The notes below the pieces were generated by a model that had not been told where the DNA came from, made no database searches, and saw nothing but the letters and a program-made list of their open reading frames with translations. Positions 10,786-19,538 of a DNA stretch of 64,000 nt are shown piece by piece. The translations under genes and the position numbers were made by a program. The number at the start of each line of letters is the position of its first letter. Positions within the stretch are counted from its first letter, which is position 1. The stretch is from Effrenium voratum (lineage: Eukaryota > Sar > Dinophyceae > Suessiales > Symbiodiniaceae), in the NCBI GenBank assembly GCA_963377175.1, contig CAUJNA010003502.1, positions 368,985 through 432,984 on the forward strand, read 5' to 3'.

Positions 10786-13146
10786 ATGTCGACCCCACGA
10801 TCCCGGAGGAGCGTCGTGGATGAGGAGGCCATCCTACGTGGCCTCCGCTCAGGTGAGGACCTACCGGACTTCGACTATGAGGACTTCGAAGCAGGTTCGG
10901 CAGGTCAGGACCGCAGGGGTGAAGATCCCGGTAGGGACACACCCAGAAGCCGTGGCAGGTACACCGACGATGGAGATGATCGCATTTTCCGTCAGGCCAC
11001 TGATGATGAGCAGACACGAAGGGTTCGCTCCGATAGGAGCGGCTCTGAATCAGGTCACAGGCGTGGACAGTTCGACTTCATCAGCATGGCGATGAACATG
11101 GCCCGCCCTCATTCGGACGACACGGAGAACATGCCAACCCGACTCCCGAGATCTCTTGTTCAATCGCAGGTCTCGGATGAGTTTGAGGACAGGCTGCAGG
11201 GACCAGGGACTATGGTTTTGGCTCCGAGAGATATCTCGGGTCGATCCACTGGTTCTCAAAATCCAGGTCAGTTTGATGAGCGCGAGGAGCGGAAGTTCAC
11301 AGGTTTCGGATACGATGCTCTGTTGAAATCGACCGCAGGCTGGGGCAGTAGCTCAAAGCAGGGATCTGATGCCGATAGGCCCAACCCCAATACTGCCAAG
11401 TCTGAATTTTATGATGGTGAAGATTACAACTTTGCGGATGAGGAGGAGGACCATTCGCGCCGAAATGCGGGAAACCGTACTACTGCAAGGCCTAGCCCTG
11501 CCACTGCCAAGTTTGAGTTCGATGATGATGATGAATATGCCGCATTTGCGGATCGTCGTGATGAGGAAGAGAACCAATCACGCCGAAATGCTAGGATCCG
11601 TGCTGCTGCGAGGCCCAGGAGCCTCTCTCGTGGAGACGCTAGGGACCTTCGAGTTGACAGGGACGCCCGAAGCGAGAGAGAGAGAGCGAGGGATAGCCGG
11701 GAAGTTCTTCGAGGATTGGAGGCCATCCATCACAAGGAGGGGCCGGTAGGTCCCCCAGTGATCGGTGATGCCCCAAATGTTCCCCCCTTTCCCAACATTA
11801 CATTTGGAGGTTCGTTGAATCAGAGAGACGAGAACTCGAACCGGGTTACTGGTTCACCGAGAATCACTGAGCGGGCTGCCGATGCCGTTGGGGCAGGTGT
11901 GAAAGATGGTCGGCTAGCCGATGCGCTCGGAATCGAGGATCGTCCGTCGATCGCTAGCCCGTTAGGGCGAGATCCCAGTGACCTAGAAACACTAAGGTCT
12001 AGCAACGAGTTCACCCCTCAATGGGGATCGACCGCCAGGGAACGTAGTGCTTCTGCGAAGAGGCCGTCACCCCTGGTTGAGACCGATAGGTCAAAGGCGA
12101 GGAGGGCTAGCCCCTCACCAATGGGTTCAACTCCGCAGGATGAGGAGATGCCTGATCCTGCTGATGTTCACATTCACTCTACTCCCGAGTCTCGTGCATC
12201 CAACATTGATCCCCGATCTGGCGATAGCCGGAGAAGGGGATCTACCCCTAGCAGGCCGTCCAGGATAGGTGATAGTCCTGTAGGCGAACCCAGAAGGCTT
12301 GCTAAAGCTAGTGGGGCTCCTGAGAGGATCGAGATAGCGACTCCTCCAGCACGCAGGTCCCATTCTTCCGGTGAGTCAGGTGACGCCAGGGCAAAGGAGG
12401 TGTTTGATTTGCACATCCAGGAGATGCTCGAGAGGGGTGAGGTGTCTAGTTCAGTCGCGAAAGCGTTCCATATCTTTGCTGACCAAATCAGGTTACTGAA
12501 CGGTCAGGTGGGTTCCATGCGAAAGGAGTGGAGCGACGAGAATCAGCAGACGAAGGACAGGGTCAATCGTTTGGCGACTGAGGTTGCGACTCAATCTGAT
12601 GCCGGTAGGATGCGAATGATAGTTCAACGGTTTGCCAGCGAAGTTATTCCTGACAGCAAGGCCATTGTGAGGCAAGCCATCGATGAACAGGCTGAAGCCG
12701 TGGATCAGAGGATCAATCTGCTTTCCCACGAGGTTCATGAGTCTGTTAAGGACAGTGAAATCGCAACAGATCAGCTTCGTCAGATGATTCAAGAGAATCG
12801 TGAGGCCACCCGCAGGAGCCATGCTGCTTCCGAGGATGAGATCCTTAAGGACTTGGACAAGCTTGAGGGGCGGATGTTCTCGGTAGAGAAAACCGTTGGG
12901 ATGCGGACGCCAGCAGGTGAATGGAATTTGAATCCTGCTGCCCAACCGCCCGATAGGGCTACCAGCAGTGGGGCGAACGCGAGTTTCAGGGAGTTAAACC
13001 TGAAGCTCGAGAAGGTTCTTCTTGAACACGAGAAGTTTGCTAAGTGGGCCTCCGAATCTATTGGTGGACAAATCATTCTTGCTGATCGAATGTCGAGGCT
13101 GCAAAGTGGAAGGGGGTCCCAGGCGGTCGATAGACCATCAGGGTGA
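10786..13146 (+). CDS. ORF1: coiled-coil gag-like protein
   Basis: The first ATG of the open frame is at 10786 (the frame is open from 10762), giving about 786 residues. The N-terminal two thirds are charged and low in complexity, rich in Arg, Ser and Asp. A tandem duplication of about 37 residues with FADE...RRNA...ARP lies around 11395-11620. Residues from about 535 to 710 form a long coiled coil (GQVGSMRKEW to LEGRMFSVEKTVG). No known enzyme domain is present. Position as the first frame after the LTR argues for a structural role. The stop is eight bases beyond a motif hairpin (13125-13136), and the coiled-coil character continues in the +1 frame (ORF2), which has no early ATG. Confidence 0.75.
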   Translation: MSTPRSRRSVVDEEAILRGLRSGEDLPDFDYEDFEAGSAGQDRRGEDPGRDTPRSRGRYTDDGDDRIFRQATDDEQTRRVRSDRSGSESGHRRGQFDFISMAMNMARPHSDDTENMPTRLPRSLVQSQVSDEFEDRLQGPGTMVLAPRDISGRSTGSQNPGQFDEREERKFTGFGYDALLKSTAGWGSSSKQGSDADRPNPNTAKSEFYDGEDYNFADEEEDHSRRNAGNRTTARPSPATAKFEFDDDDEYAAFADRRDEEENQSRRNARIRAAARPRSLSRGDARDLRVDRDARSERERARDSREVLRGLEAIHHKEGPVGPPVIGDAPNVPPFPNITFGGSLNQRDENSNRVTGSPRITERAADAVGAGVKDGRLADALGIEDRPSIASPLGRDPSDLETLRSSNEFTPQWGSTARERSASAKRPSPLVETDRSKARRASPSPMGSTPQDEEMPDPADVHIHSTPESRASNIDPRSGDSRRRGSTPSRPSRIGDSPVGEPRRLAKASGAPERIEIATPPARRSHSSGESGDARAKEVFDLHIQEMLERGEVSSSVAKAFHIFADQIRLLNGQVGSMRKEWSDENQQTKDRVNRLATEVATQSDAGRMRMIVQRFASEVIPDSKAIVRQAIDEQAEAVDQRINLLSHEVHESVKDSEIATDQLRQMIQENREATRRSHAASEDEILKDLDKLEGRMFSVEKTVGMRTPAGEWNLNPAAQPPDRATSSGANASFRELNLKLEKVLLEHEKFAKWASESIGGQIILADRMSRLQSGRGSQAVDRPSG

Positions 13147-16100
13147 TTCCCCGCAGGACTGGCATGAGGCAATTGACGAGGTCAATCGGAAGGTCCAGGA
13201 CCTATCTCGCGGAGTTCAACGCCAACATCGGGATCACGACGATGTCATCGCGAGATTTGAGACCGTGAAGTCCCACGTTGAGCAGTATGAAGCGAGATCG
13301 GGAATTCTGAACCGGGTCCTTGATGACATCAGAAGGCAGATCCGCAATCTCCCTGCGAATAGTGATCAAGCGCGGTCTGCCGTTAGGCGTGAGCTCGATT
13401 CATTTCGGAACACGCTTGATGGCGCAATGCGGAGAATCAACACTGTCGAGAGTAACATGCGTACTCTTAATGGAATGAACAACAGAATCATGGCTCAGCT
13501 CTCTGAGATTGAAGGTCATGTTGATGAGGCCGCTGGCATCATTCAGGGTGTCCAGGATAATCAGATGAATCCTCAAGTACCCAGAGAAAGACGGAATGTT
13601 GGATACAATGCTTTTGCGGGGCAGGGACATAGAATCAGGTCTCCGACGCCCACTCCTGGGGAAGGTAACGGTCGGGGTACTGGCCTTCCGGTGAGACCGG
13701 GCGGGGGTGTTGATTTGACTGATCATGTTCTGCCAAATGTGCCCGGTAGGGTCGATCCTTCTCGTGCAGACAGGCATCCCATTCATCCCGATAGGGAGAG
13801 GGCTGACAGCAGAAGCAGAAGAGCTCGGGGACTGCCTGACAGGTCGCATTCCCCGCCAGGGCGAGTGAGGGCGCATTCACCGCCGGAGCGTGCGAGGGAT
13901 GGCCCCGGCGCGCGCGCAAGGGGGGACATTTCTGTTTCCCCCAACAGGGATGTGGGTAGAAATAGGAGCCCGAGGCCTGCTGCCGTCCCCGATAGGGGAT
14001 CTGAGGTCCGGAGTCGGCAATCGAGGGGGGAAAGGCCAATCCGCGATAGCGGGAGCATTTCTCCGAACCTGGAAAGGCCGCTCCGCGATAGCGGGAGCGT
14101 CTCTCCGAACCCAGACCGTCATCCAGGAGGTGGTAGGGGTACTAGGGCCCATACCGACATCCAGAGTCCCGGCGATAGCTGGAGGACTCCTGGGAGCAGA
14201 GCTCGTGCTGATATCCAGAGTCCCGGCGATAGCTGGAGGACCCCTGGAACTCCATCCGATCGTGGACGGGCCTCGGCACCGGCCGCAAGAGGAGCGCCTG
14301 GTACCGGTGGCCCAGGTGCGCCAAAGATCTGTGCCCTCGATGATCCGAGTGACCGCAGGCACCCGGACGCTGAATTCTCGTGTGTTACGTGCAATCGTGA
14401 GTTTTGCAGGCTTTGCCGGGGCGACGATGGGGACTGTTGCAATTGTCACTTCTTGAAGATGAAATGTTGGGCATGTCGTAAAAGTGCCCAGGAGGTCTCT
14501 ATGTATTCCTGCACGGAGTGTGGGAACCACATCTGTGAGGATCACAGTCATTTTGGCAGTGATGGCCTCGAGCGATGTGCGCGCTGTAATATTCGGCATG
14601 AACGCGCTGAAGCTGGACCGCCCCCTCCTCCTCCTCCTGGGGGAGGAGGTGGGCAAGGCGGACCATCCGGCCAAGGTGGGGGCGGAAGTGATGGTCATGG
14701 ACATGCTCCATTTCCACCACCAGGACCTGGGCATCCCGGCGGAGGCCAAGGTCCCGCTGGACCTCCTGGAGGCCCGAGTGGTGGGGCTCCTACCGGTGGA
14801 GCACCCGGGTTCTATGGTAGTGCTGCTGACTCTCATGGAGCTGAGAACAACCAGTGTGGTTCGAGTTTCTATGGTCCAGCCTTTGGGGGTGGTGTCTACA
14901 GTCAGGGCGTTGGTGCTGGCGTTAGTCAGCCCAATGTTGCTCCAGGCTACCCTGCAAGCATCGGGCATGCCAGTAATCCTGGAGCGGGTCAGTGCCATGG
15001 CTATGGCGCAAATGGTGCCGATAGGCCGGGGGATGGCGGTCTTCTTCCTGAAACAATCAGAGGAGACGAGGGCGAGACAGGTGCACCAAGTGTAACCTCA
15101 GGGTCCCCGTTACCGGCCCTCCTTTGGTCCCATGCGTTGGTTGTGGAATGAGGGCTTGTGAAATATGCTGTCCGTTACCGGCTAGGCTGTGTGAGAGCTG
15201 CAGGATCACGTCATGTACCCCGATAGGGGCCCTGATTTCAACCGTTGCTGATAAGGATCGGTACCATCACAAATGCAACACTATCACGTTGCCTCCTGAA
15301 CCGACAGCTGATAAGCTTCGGGAATGGATTTCCGAGGTTAAGGAGAGGGTCAGGAACGCTTTCAGTTTTGACTCTGATTACGCGTTAGCGTGGATTTCAG
15401 AGACTGAAAGGCTCGACTATGACGCTCTTGGAGGGCCCTGCAAGTATCCGGTCTTGGATTCCAACTTCACGAGTGCTATCAGGGATTGCATCAAGACGAG
15501 GGCCGTTAGGGATAAGATGAATCGCTTAACAGAGGCTGCTCAGAACATGACCCCTCCTCAGGGCATCAAGGGAAGGCAGATCTTGAAGCTCTTGCTGAAC
15601 CATCTGCAGACTGGAGTCGAGGACGACCAGACGTTCAAGATTGCCGAGTTGACCAGTCTCAAATGTCGACAGACAGGTCACTCCGATGACGAGGCTAGGC
15701 TCCGGAGTTATCTGAGCACCTGGGATAATCTCATCTATGGGATCAAGAGGAAGATCGATGATGGGGTGCTGCTAGCCGTGTTCATTGAGAACGTTCGCCA
15801 TCTACGCTGTATGCGGCCTGACATTGAGAGGTGGGATCGCGATGAGACCGTTAGGTCTTTTCCATGGCTCTATAAAGCTTGTCAGGACTGTGTTGAGCGA
15901 TGGCAGAAGCGACAGAACACGCTTCAGATGTATCAGACCTTTCATGAGCAGAGATCCCGGTCGGGCTCGCACTCTCGTGAAAGGGATCGGCATCCTGGAG
16001 CTCCTGGGGTTGTTCGAAGATACGACCCACTCGCGAGGAAAAGCGACCCGAGCCCTTCAAGGTCCGTTAGGTCCGGAAGGGATGGGAAACCCGACGGGAA

Positions 16101-16555
16101 GCCAAGATCATCTTCGCCCGGAAGAAGCAGTCAGAGAGACAGAGCTTCTCCTGGAAGAGGCAGTCAGAGGGACAAGCGCACACCGTCTCCCAAGTCGCCG
16201 AGAAGACAGTCCCCCGCTGGGCCTGCTGATCGGGTATGCTGGGAGTATACGAAGACTGGGAAGTGCCAGTATGGCCGGGAGTGCAGGTTCGAGCACGACA
16301 AGAGCCCAAGGAACCCTGCTGCACCCTCTACACCGAGGACTGGTGATAGGCCCGTTAGGGACAGGCCTATGTTCTTCGGATACTGCTACGACTGGATGTA
16401 TGGCAAGTGCACAGCTCAGCCGTGCAAGTACCTGCATCAGAAGCCACCACCAGGTACGAAGCCCATCACGCCTCGTTCTACTGCTGGTCCGGTTGTTGAG
16501 GATGAAGAGGGGGATACCCCTAGATCGCCTACGCCCAGTCCTCCCGATAGGGAGG
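10926..16555 (+). repeat. GDTA hairpin array, gag-like part
   Basis: Each member is a stem closed by C-G around a GATA, GTTA or GGTA loop. Approximate spans: 10926-10937, 11025-11042, 11223-11240, 11371-11380, 11739-11754, 11957-11968, 12081-12092, 12217-12232, 12602-12609, 12948-12959, 13125-13136, 13379-13388, 13741-13752, 13786-13797, 13985-14000, 14041-14052, 14082-14095, 14169-14182, 14223-14236, 15017-15026, 15218-15229, 15503-15510, 15844-15859, 16064-16071, 16351-16360, 16508-16521, 16540-16555. Those at 11223 and 16508 have A-T or G-C next to the loop. Stems vary: GACC...GGTC at 12081 is inverted to GGTC...GACC at 13125, GCTCC...GGAGC at 11027, CCTCCC...GGGAGG at 16540. A few (12602, 15503, 16064) have only 2 bp and are weak alone. 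Confidence 0.85.
13022..15151 (+). CDS. ORF2: coiled coil, SR/PD-rich linker, Cys-rich and Gly/Pro-rich tail
   Basis: Open in +1 relative to ORF1, with a 125-nt overlap and no ATG until 13474, so it is probably reached from ORF1 by frameshifting or is separated from it by an indel. It starts with coiled coil (HEAIDEVNRKVQDLSRGV onward), then an Arg/Ser/Pro/Asp linker with an exact 18-residue tandem repeat containing DIQSPGDSWRTPG (54-nt period, 14151-14258). Next comes a Cys-dense zinc-binding segment (CVTCNREFCRLC...CWACRKS...CTECGNHICEDH...CARC) of B-box or RING-like spacing, followed by a Gly/Pro tail. A gag accessory or nucleic-acid-binding role is inferred. Confidence 0.65.
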   Translation: MNTRSLLSGPPNLLVDKSFLLIECRGCKVEGGPRRSIDHQGDSPQDWHEAIDEVNRKVQDLSRGVQRQHRDHDDVIARFETVKSHVEQYEARSGILNRVLDDIRRQIRNLPANSDQARSAVRRELDSFRNTLDGAMRRINTVESNMRTLNGMNNRIMAQLSEIEGHVDEAAGIIQGVQDNQMNPQVPRERRNVGYNAFAGQGHRIRSPTPTPGEGNGRGTGLPVRPGGGVDLTDHVLPNVPGRVDPSRADRHPIHPDRERADSRSRRARGLPDRSHSPPGRVRAHSPPERARDGPGARARGDISVSPNRDVGRNRSPRPAAVPDRGSEVRSRQSRGERPIRDSGSISPNLERPLRDSGSVSPNPDRHPGGGRGTRAHTDIQSPGDSWRTPGSRARADIQSPGDSWRTPGTPSDRGRASAPAARGAPGTGGPGAPKICALDDPSDRRHPDAEFSCVTCNREFCRLCRGDDGDCCNCHFLKMKCWACRKSAQEVSMYSCTECGNHICEDHSHFGSDGLERCARCNIRHERAEAGPPPPPPPGGGGGQGGPSGQGGGGSDGHGHAPFPPPGPGHPGGGQGPAGPPGGPSGGAPTGGAPGFYGSAADSHGAENNQCGSSFYGPAFGGGVYSQGVGAGVSQPNVAPGYPASIGHASNPGAGQCHGYGANGADRPGDGGLLPETIRGDEGETGAPSVTSGSPLPALLWSHALVVE

Positions 16556-16599
16556 CGAGGCGTCTCGACAGCCCCGCTCAAGGATTGACGGATTTTTAG
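15082..16599 (+). CDS. ORF3: zinc ribbon, capsid-like domain and two CCCH zinc fingers
   Basis: The frame is open from 15052, and its CxxC pairs begin upstream of any ATG (CTKC near 15082, then CVGC, CEIC, CESC). It is thus most likely expressed as a -1 fusion with ORF2. A helical region from about 15300 to 15930, including LRSYLSTWDNLIYGIKRK, resembles copia gag/capsid. Near the C-terminus are two CCCH fingers: C-x8-C-x5-C-x3-H at about 16237-16296 and C-x7-C-x4-C-x3-H at about 16384-16437. CCCH fingers bind RNA and here replace the CCHC knuckle usual in gag. The stop follows GAT TTT TAG, a run allowing -1 slippage into ORF4. Confidence 0.8.
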   Translation, partial: CTKCNLRVPVTGPPLVPCVGCGMRACEICCPLPARLCESCRITSCTPIGALISTVADKDRYHHKCNTITLPPEPTADKLREWISEVKERVRNAFSFDSDYALAWISETERLDYDALGGPCKYPVLDSNFTSAIRDCIKTRAVRDKMNRLTEAAQNMTPPQGIKGRQILKLLLNHLQTGVEDDQTFKIAELTSLKCRQTGHSDDEARLRSYLSTWDNLIYGIKRKIDDGVLLAVFIENVRHLRCMRPDIERWDRDETVRSFPWLYKACQDCVERWQKRQNTLQMYQTFHEQRSRSGSHSRERDRHPGAPGVVRRYDPLARKSDPSPSRSVRSGRDGKPDGKPRSSSPGRSSQRDRASPGRGSQRDKRTPSPKSPRRQSPAGPADRVCWEYTKTGKCQYGRECRFEHDKSPRNPAAPSTPRTGDRPVRDRPMFFGYCYDWMYGKCTAQPCKYLHQKPPPGTKPITPRSTAGPVVEDEEGDTPRSPTPSPPDREARRLDSPAQGLTDF

Positions 16600-19538
16600 G
16601 CGGGGCGGGCCGTTACCCTGAGGCCAACCGTGTTGTTGTGGCGTGTCCAGCTATGTGGGCTGTTGCCCCAGCTACCGGTGGGTCTGCACCGGGTTGCCTC
16701 CCTCCTTGCGTTAGCAGTTGGGAGAAAAGCGAGCGAGGCGCGTTGTTCTTCTCCGGTACTACTGGTGGAGGTCCTAAATGGGACCAAGTCATTTGGAGAC
16801 GGACCGTTGACGCAAATGGGACCGTGATCGAGGATATCGGGGTGAACTTCGGTGATCGCCGAGAGTCCTTGTTCAGGAGACTCCCTAGGCGAAGTGATAC
16901 CAAGACGACTTTTTGGTACTGCGATGATGCGGAGGTTGTGCTGTCCTGGAGGAACAAGTACTTCCCGAAGGGTCCCGATAGGGAACCTCTGGGAGTCCAG
17001 ATCCCCGATCTCCCTGATGTGTTTGTTGTCTCAATTGAGAATGACAATACGGGCAGAGTCGTGAATCGCTGTCGAGAGGCTGGATACGGCCATCCCAATG
17101 CGATCAAGTTCCCTTCTCGCAAGAAAATTGCTAGGGAGGTTCAAAGTGCTCTGATAAGAGCTGCGGCTGTTCACGCCCAAGTGCTCTTAGACAACGACGA
17201 AGACATCGACACCAACCCTGGAGATGTGCGGGGACATCGAGTTGTTCGAAAGCCGAAATACACACAGAAGGTTGCTGCACCCGTTGGTTACGGCGGGGTG
17301 AGGTGGCTGGTAGATACTGGTTGCCCAATGGATCTGGTAGGTCTTGGTGATTTGAAAGGACCCGATAGGGCCCTAATTGCCAAAGGCGGACACACTCACG
17401 CGCTGCACACCGCCAACGGGGCGACTCGCACCGCTGGTCGTGTTGATGCTGACGTCGGCAACCTGGACGAGGTGATTGAGGCACACGTCCTTGAGTCTAC
17501 TCCATCCATCATATCCGTTGGAAAGCGCTGTATGGACATGGGGTACTCGTTTGTGTGGACTGCAGGTTGCAAGCCTACTCTCACATGTCCTTCGGGCCGC
17601 ACGGTGGCATTGGATGTCGTCAATAACGTGCCGTACCTTCCTCATGGTGACACTCAGTTCGTTTCTCCCACTCTCGATGATGCTGAACCACTTCCTGCTA
17701 TGCCTGCCCCCGGCGCGGCATATCAAGGGCTCGAAGTCAGCGAGGTTCCGCCATGTAAGTCTGAACTAATGGTCAAGAGTGAACTACAGGACACCTGGCG
17801 CACGGAGCGATCCGGCCATGTTGTGAAGGAGCACCGACTTCCGCGAAAGGCGAAGTTTGTGCCGACTGGTGATGATTGTCCCGTTAGGGTCGATCAATTG
17901 GACAACTACAGGAAAACAATCGTTCACCGAAATGGGGTTACCCATGAGGTGCTGGTCGACAATCTGTGGGAGTTGTCCGAAAGAGATCAGCATGCGATAG
18001 CAGCTGATGTTCCTTGGACGGGTGAGACATGGTTTCAGGTCAAGTGCGAGACCGTTGCTCTTCCCGGAAAGGCAGAACAGGGGGGTGAGGGCGATCGCCA
18101 CTCACCACCTTTTCCTGGCTCAGGGGAAGGGGACGATGGTGACATTGTCGAGATAAACTTTCTCTCCGGGCTACGCACAGAGGCTGAGTGGAGGGCGGAT
18201 GCTAAGACGCTCCGTCATATGCTCACGCATCTCCCGAAGAACCCCTATTGCCCGCACTGTCAGCGAGCGAAAATGGAGAATGTCAAGCTTCGCCGCAAAG
18301 GTGGTGCTGCCGCGCATGACGTGGTGAGCTTCGGGGACCTAACCACCGCTGACACAATGGTGTTGAGAGGACTGAAGGATCGAGGCTTTCATGGCGAGGC
18401 AGACGCGATAGTGTTCTATGACCTCGCTACTGATTACCTCGAGGCTTTCCCTGTGCAATCCAGATCCCGTAGCAATACGCTGGAGGCATTTCGCAGGTTT
18501 GCAGGGGGGCAAACTCTGAAGTTAGTGTACAGCGACCAGGCCCCAGAGCTGAAGAATGCTGTCACTACACTTGGTGCATTGCACCGACTTTCCACGCCGG
18601 GCATGCCCAAGACCAACGGCCTGATCGAGAATAAGGTCAAGCTTGTCCTCCATGGGGCACGTGTGCTCCTGCGTCAAGCCGGATTTGAACCTCGATGGTG
18701 GCCATTTGCCGTTAGGCATTTCTCCATGGCAAGGAATATTGAAAATCGCGGTGAGGGATCACCGTGGATGCGACGTCACGGTGACGGGAACTTCAGCGGA
18801 GTCATTCTGCCGTTTGGTTGTCTGGTCGACTTCTACCCCATTGCTCCCAAAATTCGCAGGGATAGAAAGGGGGGAGTTCAAAACGCCCAAAACGACTTCA
18901 GACACGCTGGAAAGGTCGACTCAGAGGACGTTAATGAGGGAGGAGACCACTGGATCGCAAATGAAGACGAGAAGGTTCTCACTCGCGTCCACGTTGAAGC
19001 GCGAACCGAGCTCTTTATCCCGATAGGGACGAGCTGTCCAGTCAAGATCAAAGACCTTGGCAGGAGGCGGAGCACAGTCCTCAACTATCTGGACGGATCG
19101 ACCGAATTCGTTGTTGACGAAAACTGGCTCCGTGGAGGTAACCACGAATGGACTGGAGAAACTCATTTCGACTGTGATTTTGATCAGATCGATGAGGATG
19201 AGGCCGAGATCTATGAGAACGAGGAGTACGAACCCGAGTGCAACGACGAACCGGACTTTGTTCCCATTGATGAGGTAGAGGTTGAAGAGACAAGTGTCAC
19301 CACTGCCCTGCCCGCCGAGAAGAAAGAGCGGGACTTCATCAAGATAGAGGAAGATCCAAAGTTCGCCCCATCGTCCAAGCCAGGCCTATTTTTGGGCTAT
19401 CGGTTAGAACCAGGGGGCCTGTGGAAGGGCGACTATCTCGTTGCTGATCTCGAGCACATCCAAAGGGGTCTCAGGAAGCCAAGTATACACCAGGTCAAGC
19501 GCATCTGGAAGAACCCTGAGGAGCCCTGGGGGCGATAG
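16600..19538 (+). CDS. ORF4: retropepsin-like protease and DDE integrase
   Basis: The frame is open through the ORF3 stop; the first ATG is at 16653, but entry by -1 frameshift is equally plausible. The protease motif WLVDTGCPMDLVG has Asp-Thr-Gly at 17313-17321. Integrase shows the HHCC finger (HMLTH...CPHC, about 18214-18264) and a DDE core: Asp at 18336, Asp in YSDQAPEL at 18534 and Glu in NGLIENK at 18627. The C-terminus GLFLGYRLEPGG...GDYLVADL is typical of dinoflagellate copia polyproteins. Two similar modules (FVPTGDDCPVRV...WTGETWF and FIPIGTSCPVKI...WTGETHF) flank the integrase. The TAG stop at 19536 lies inside a motif hairpin (19528-19543). Confidence 0.93.

Noticed and set aside
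13877..14998. 373-codon minus-strand frame inside the element
   Set aside because: It is antisense to the GC-rich ORF2 linker and Gly/Pro tail; its Ser/Arg/Thr composition is that of a shadow frame, while the plus frame has zinc-binding cysteines.
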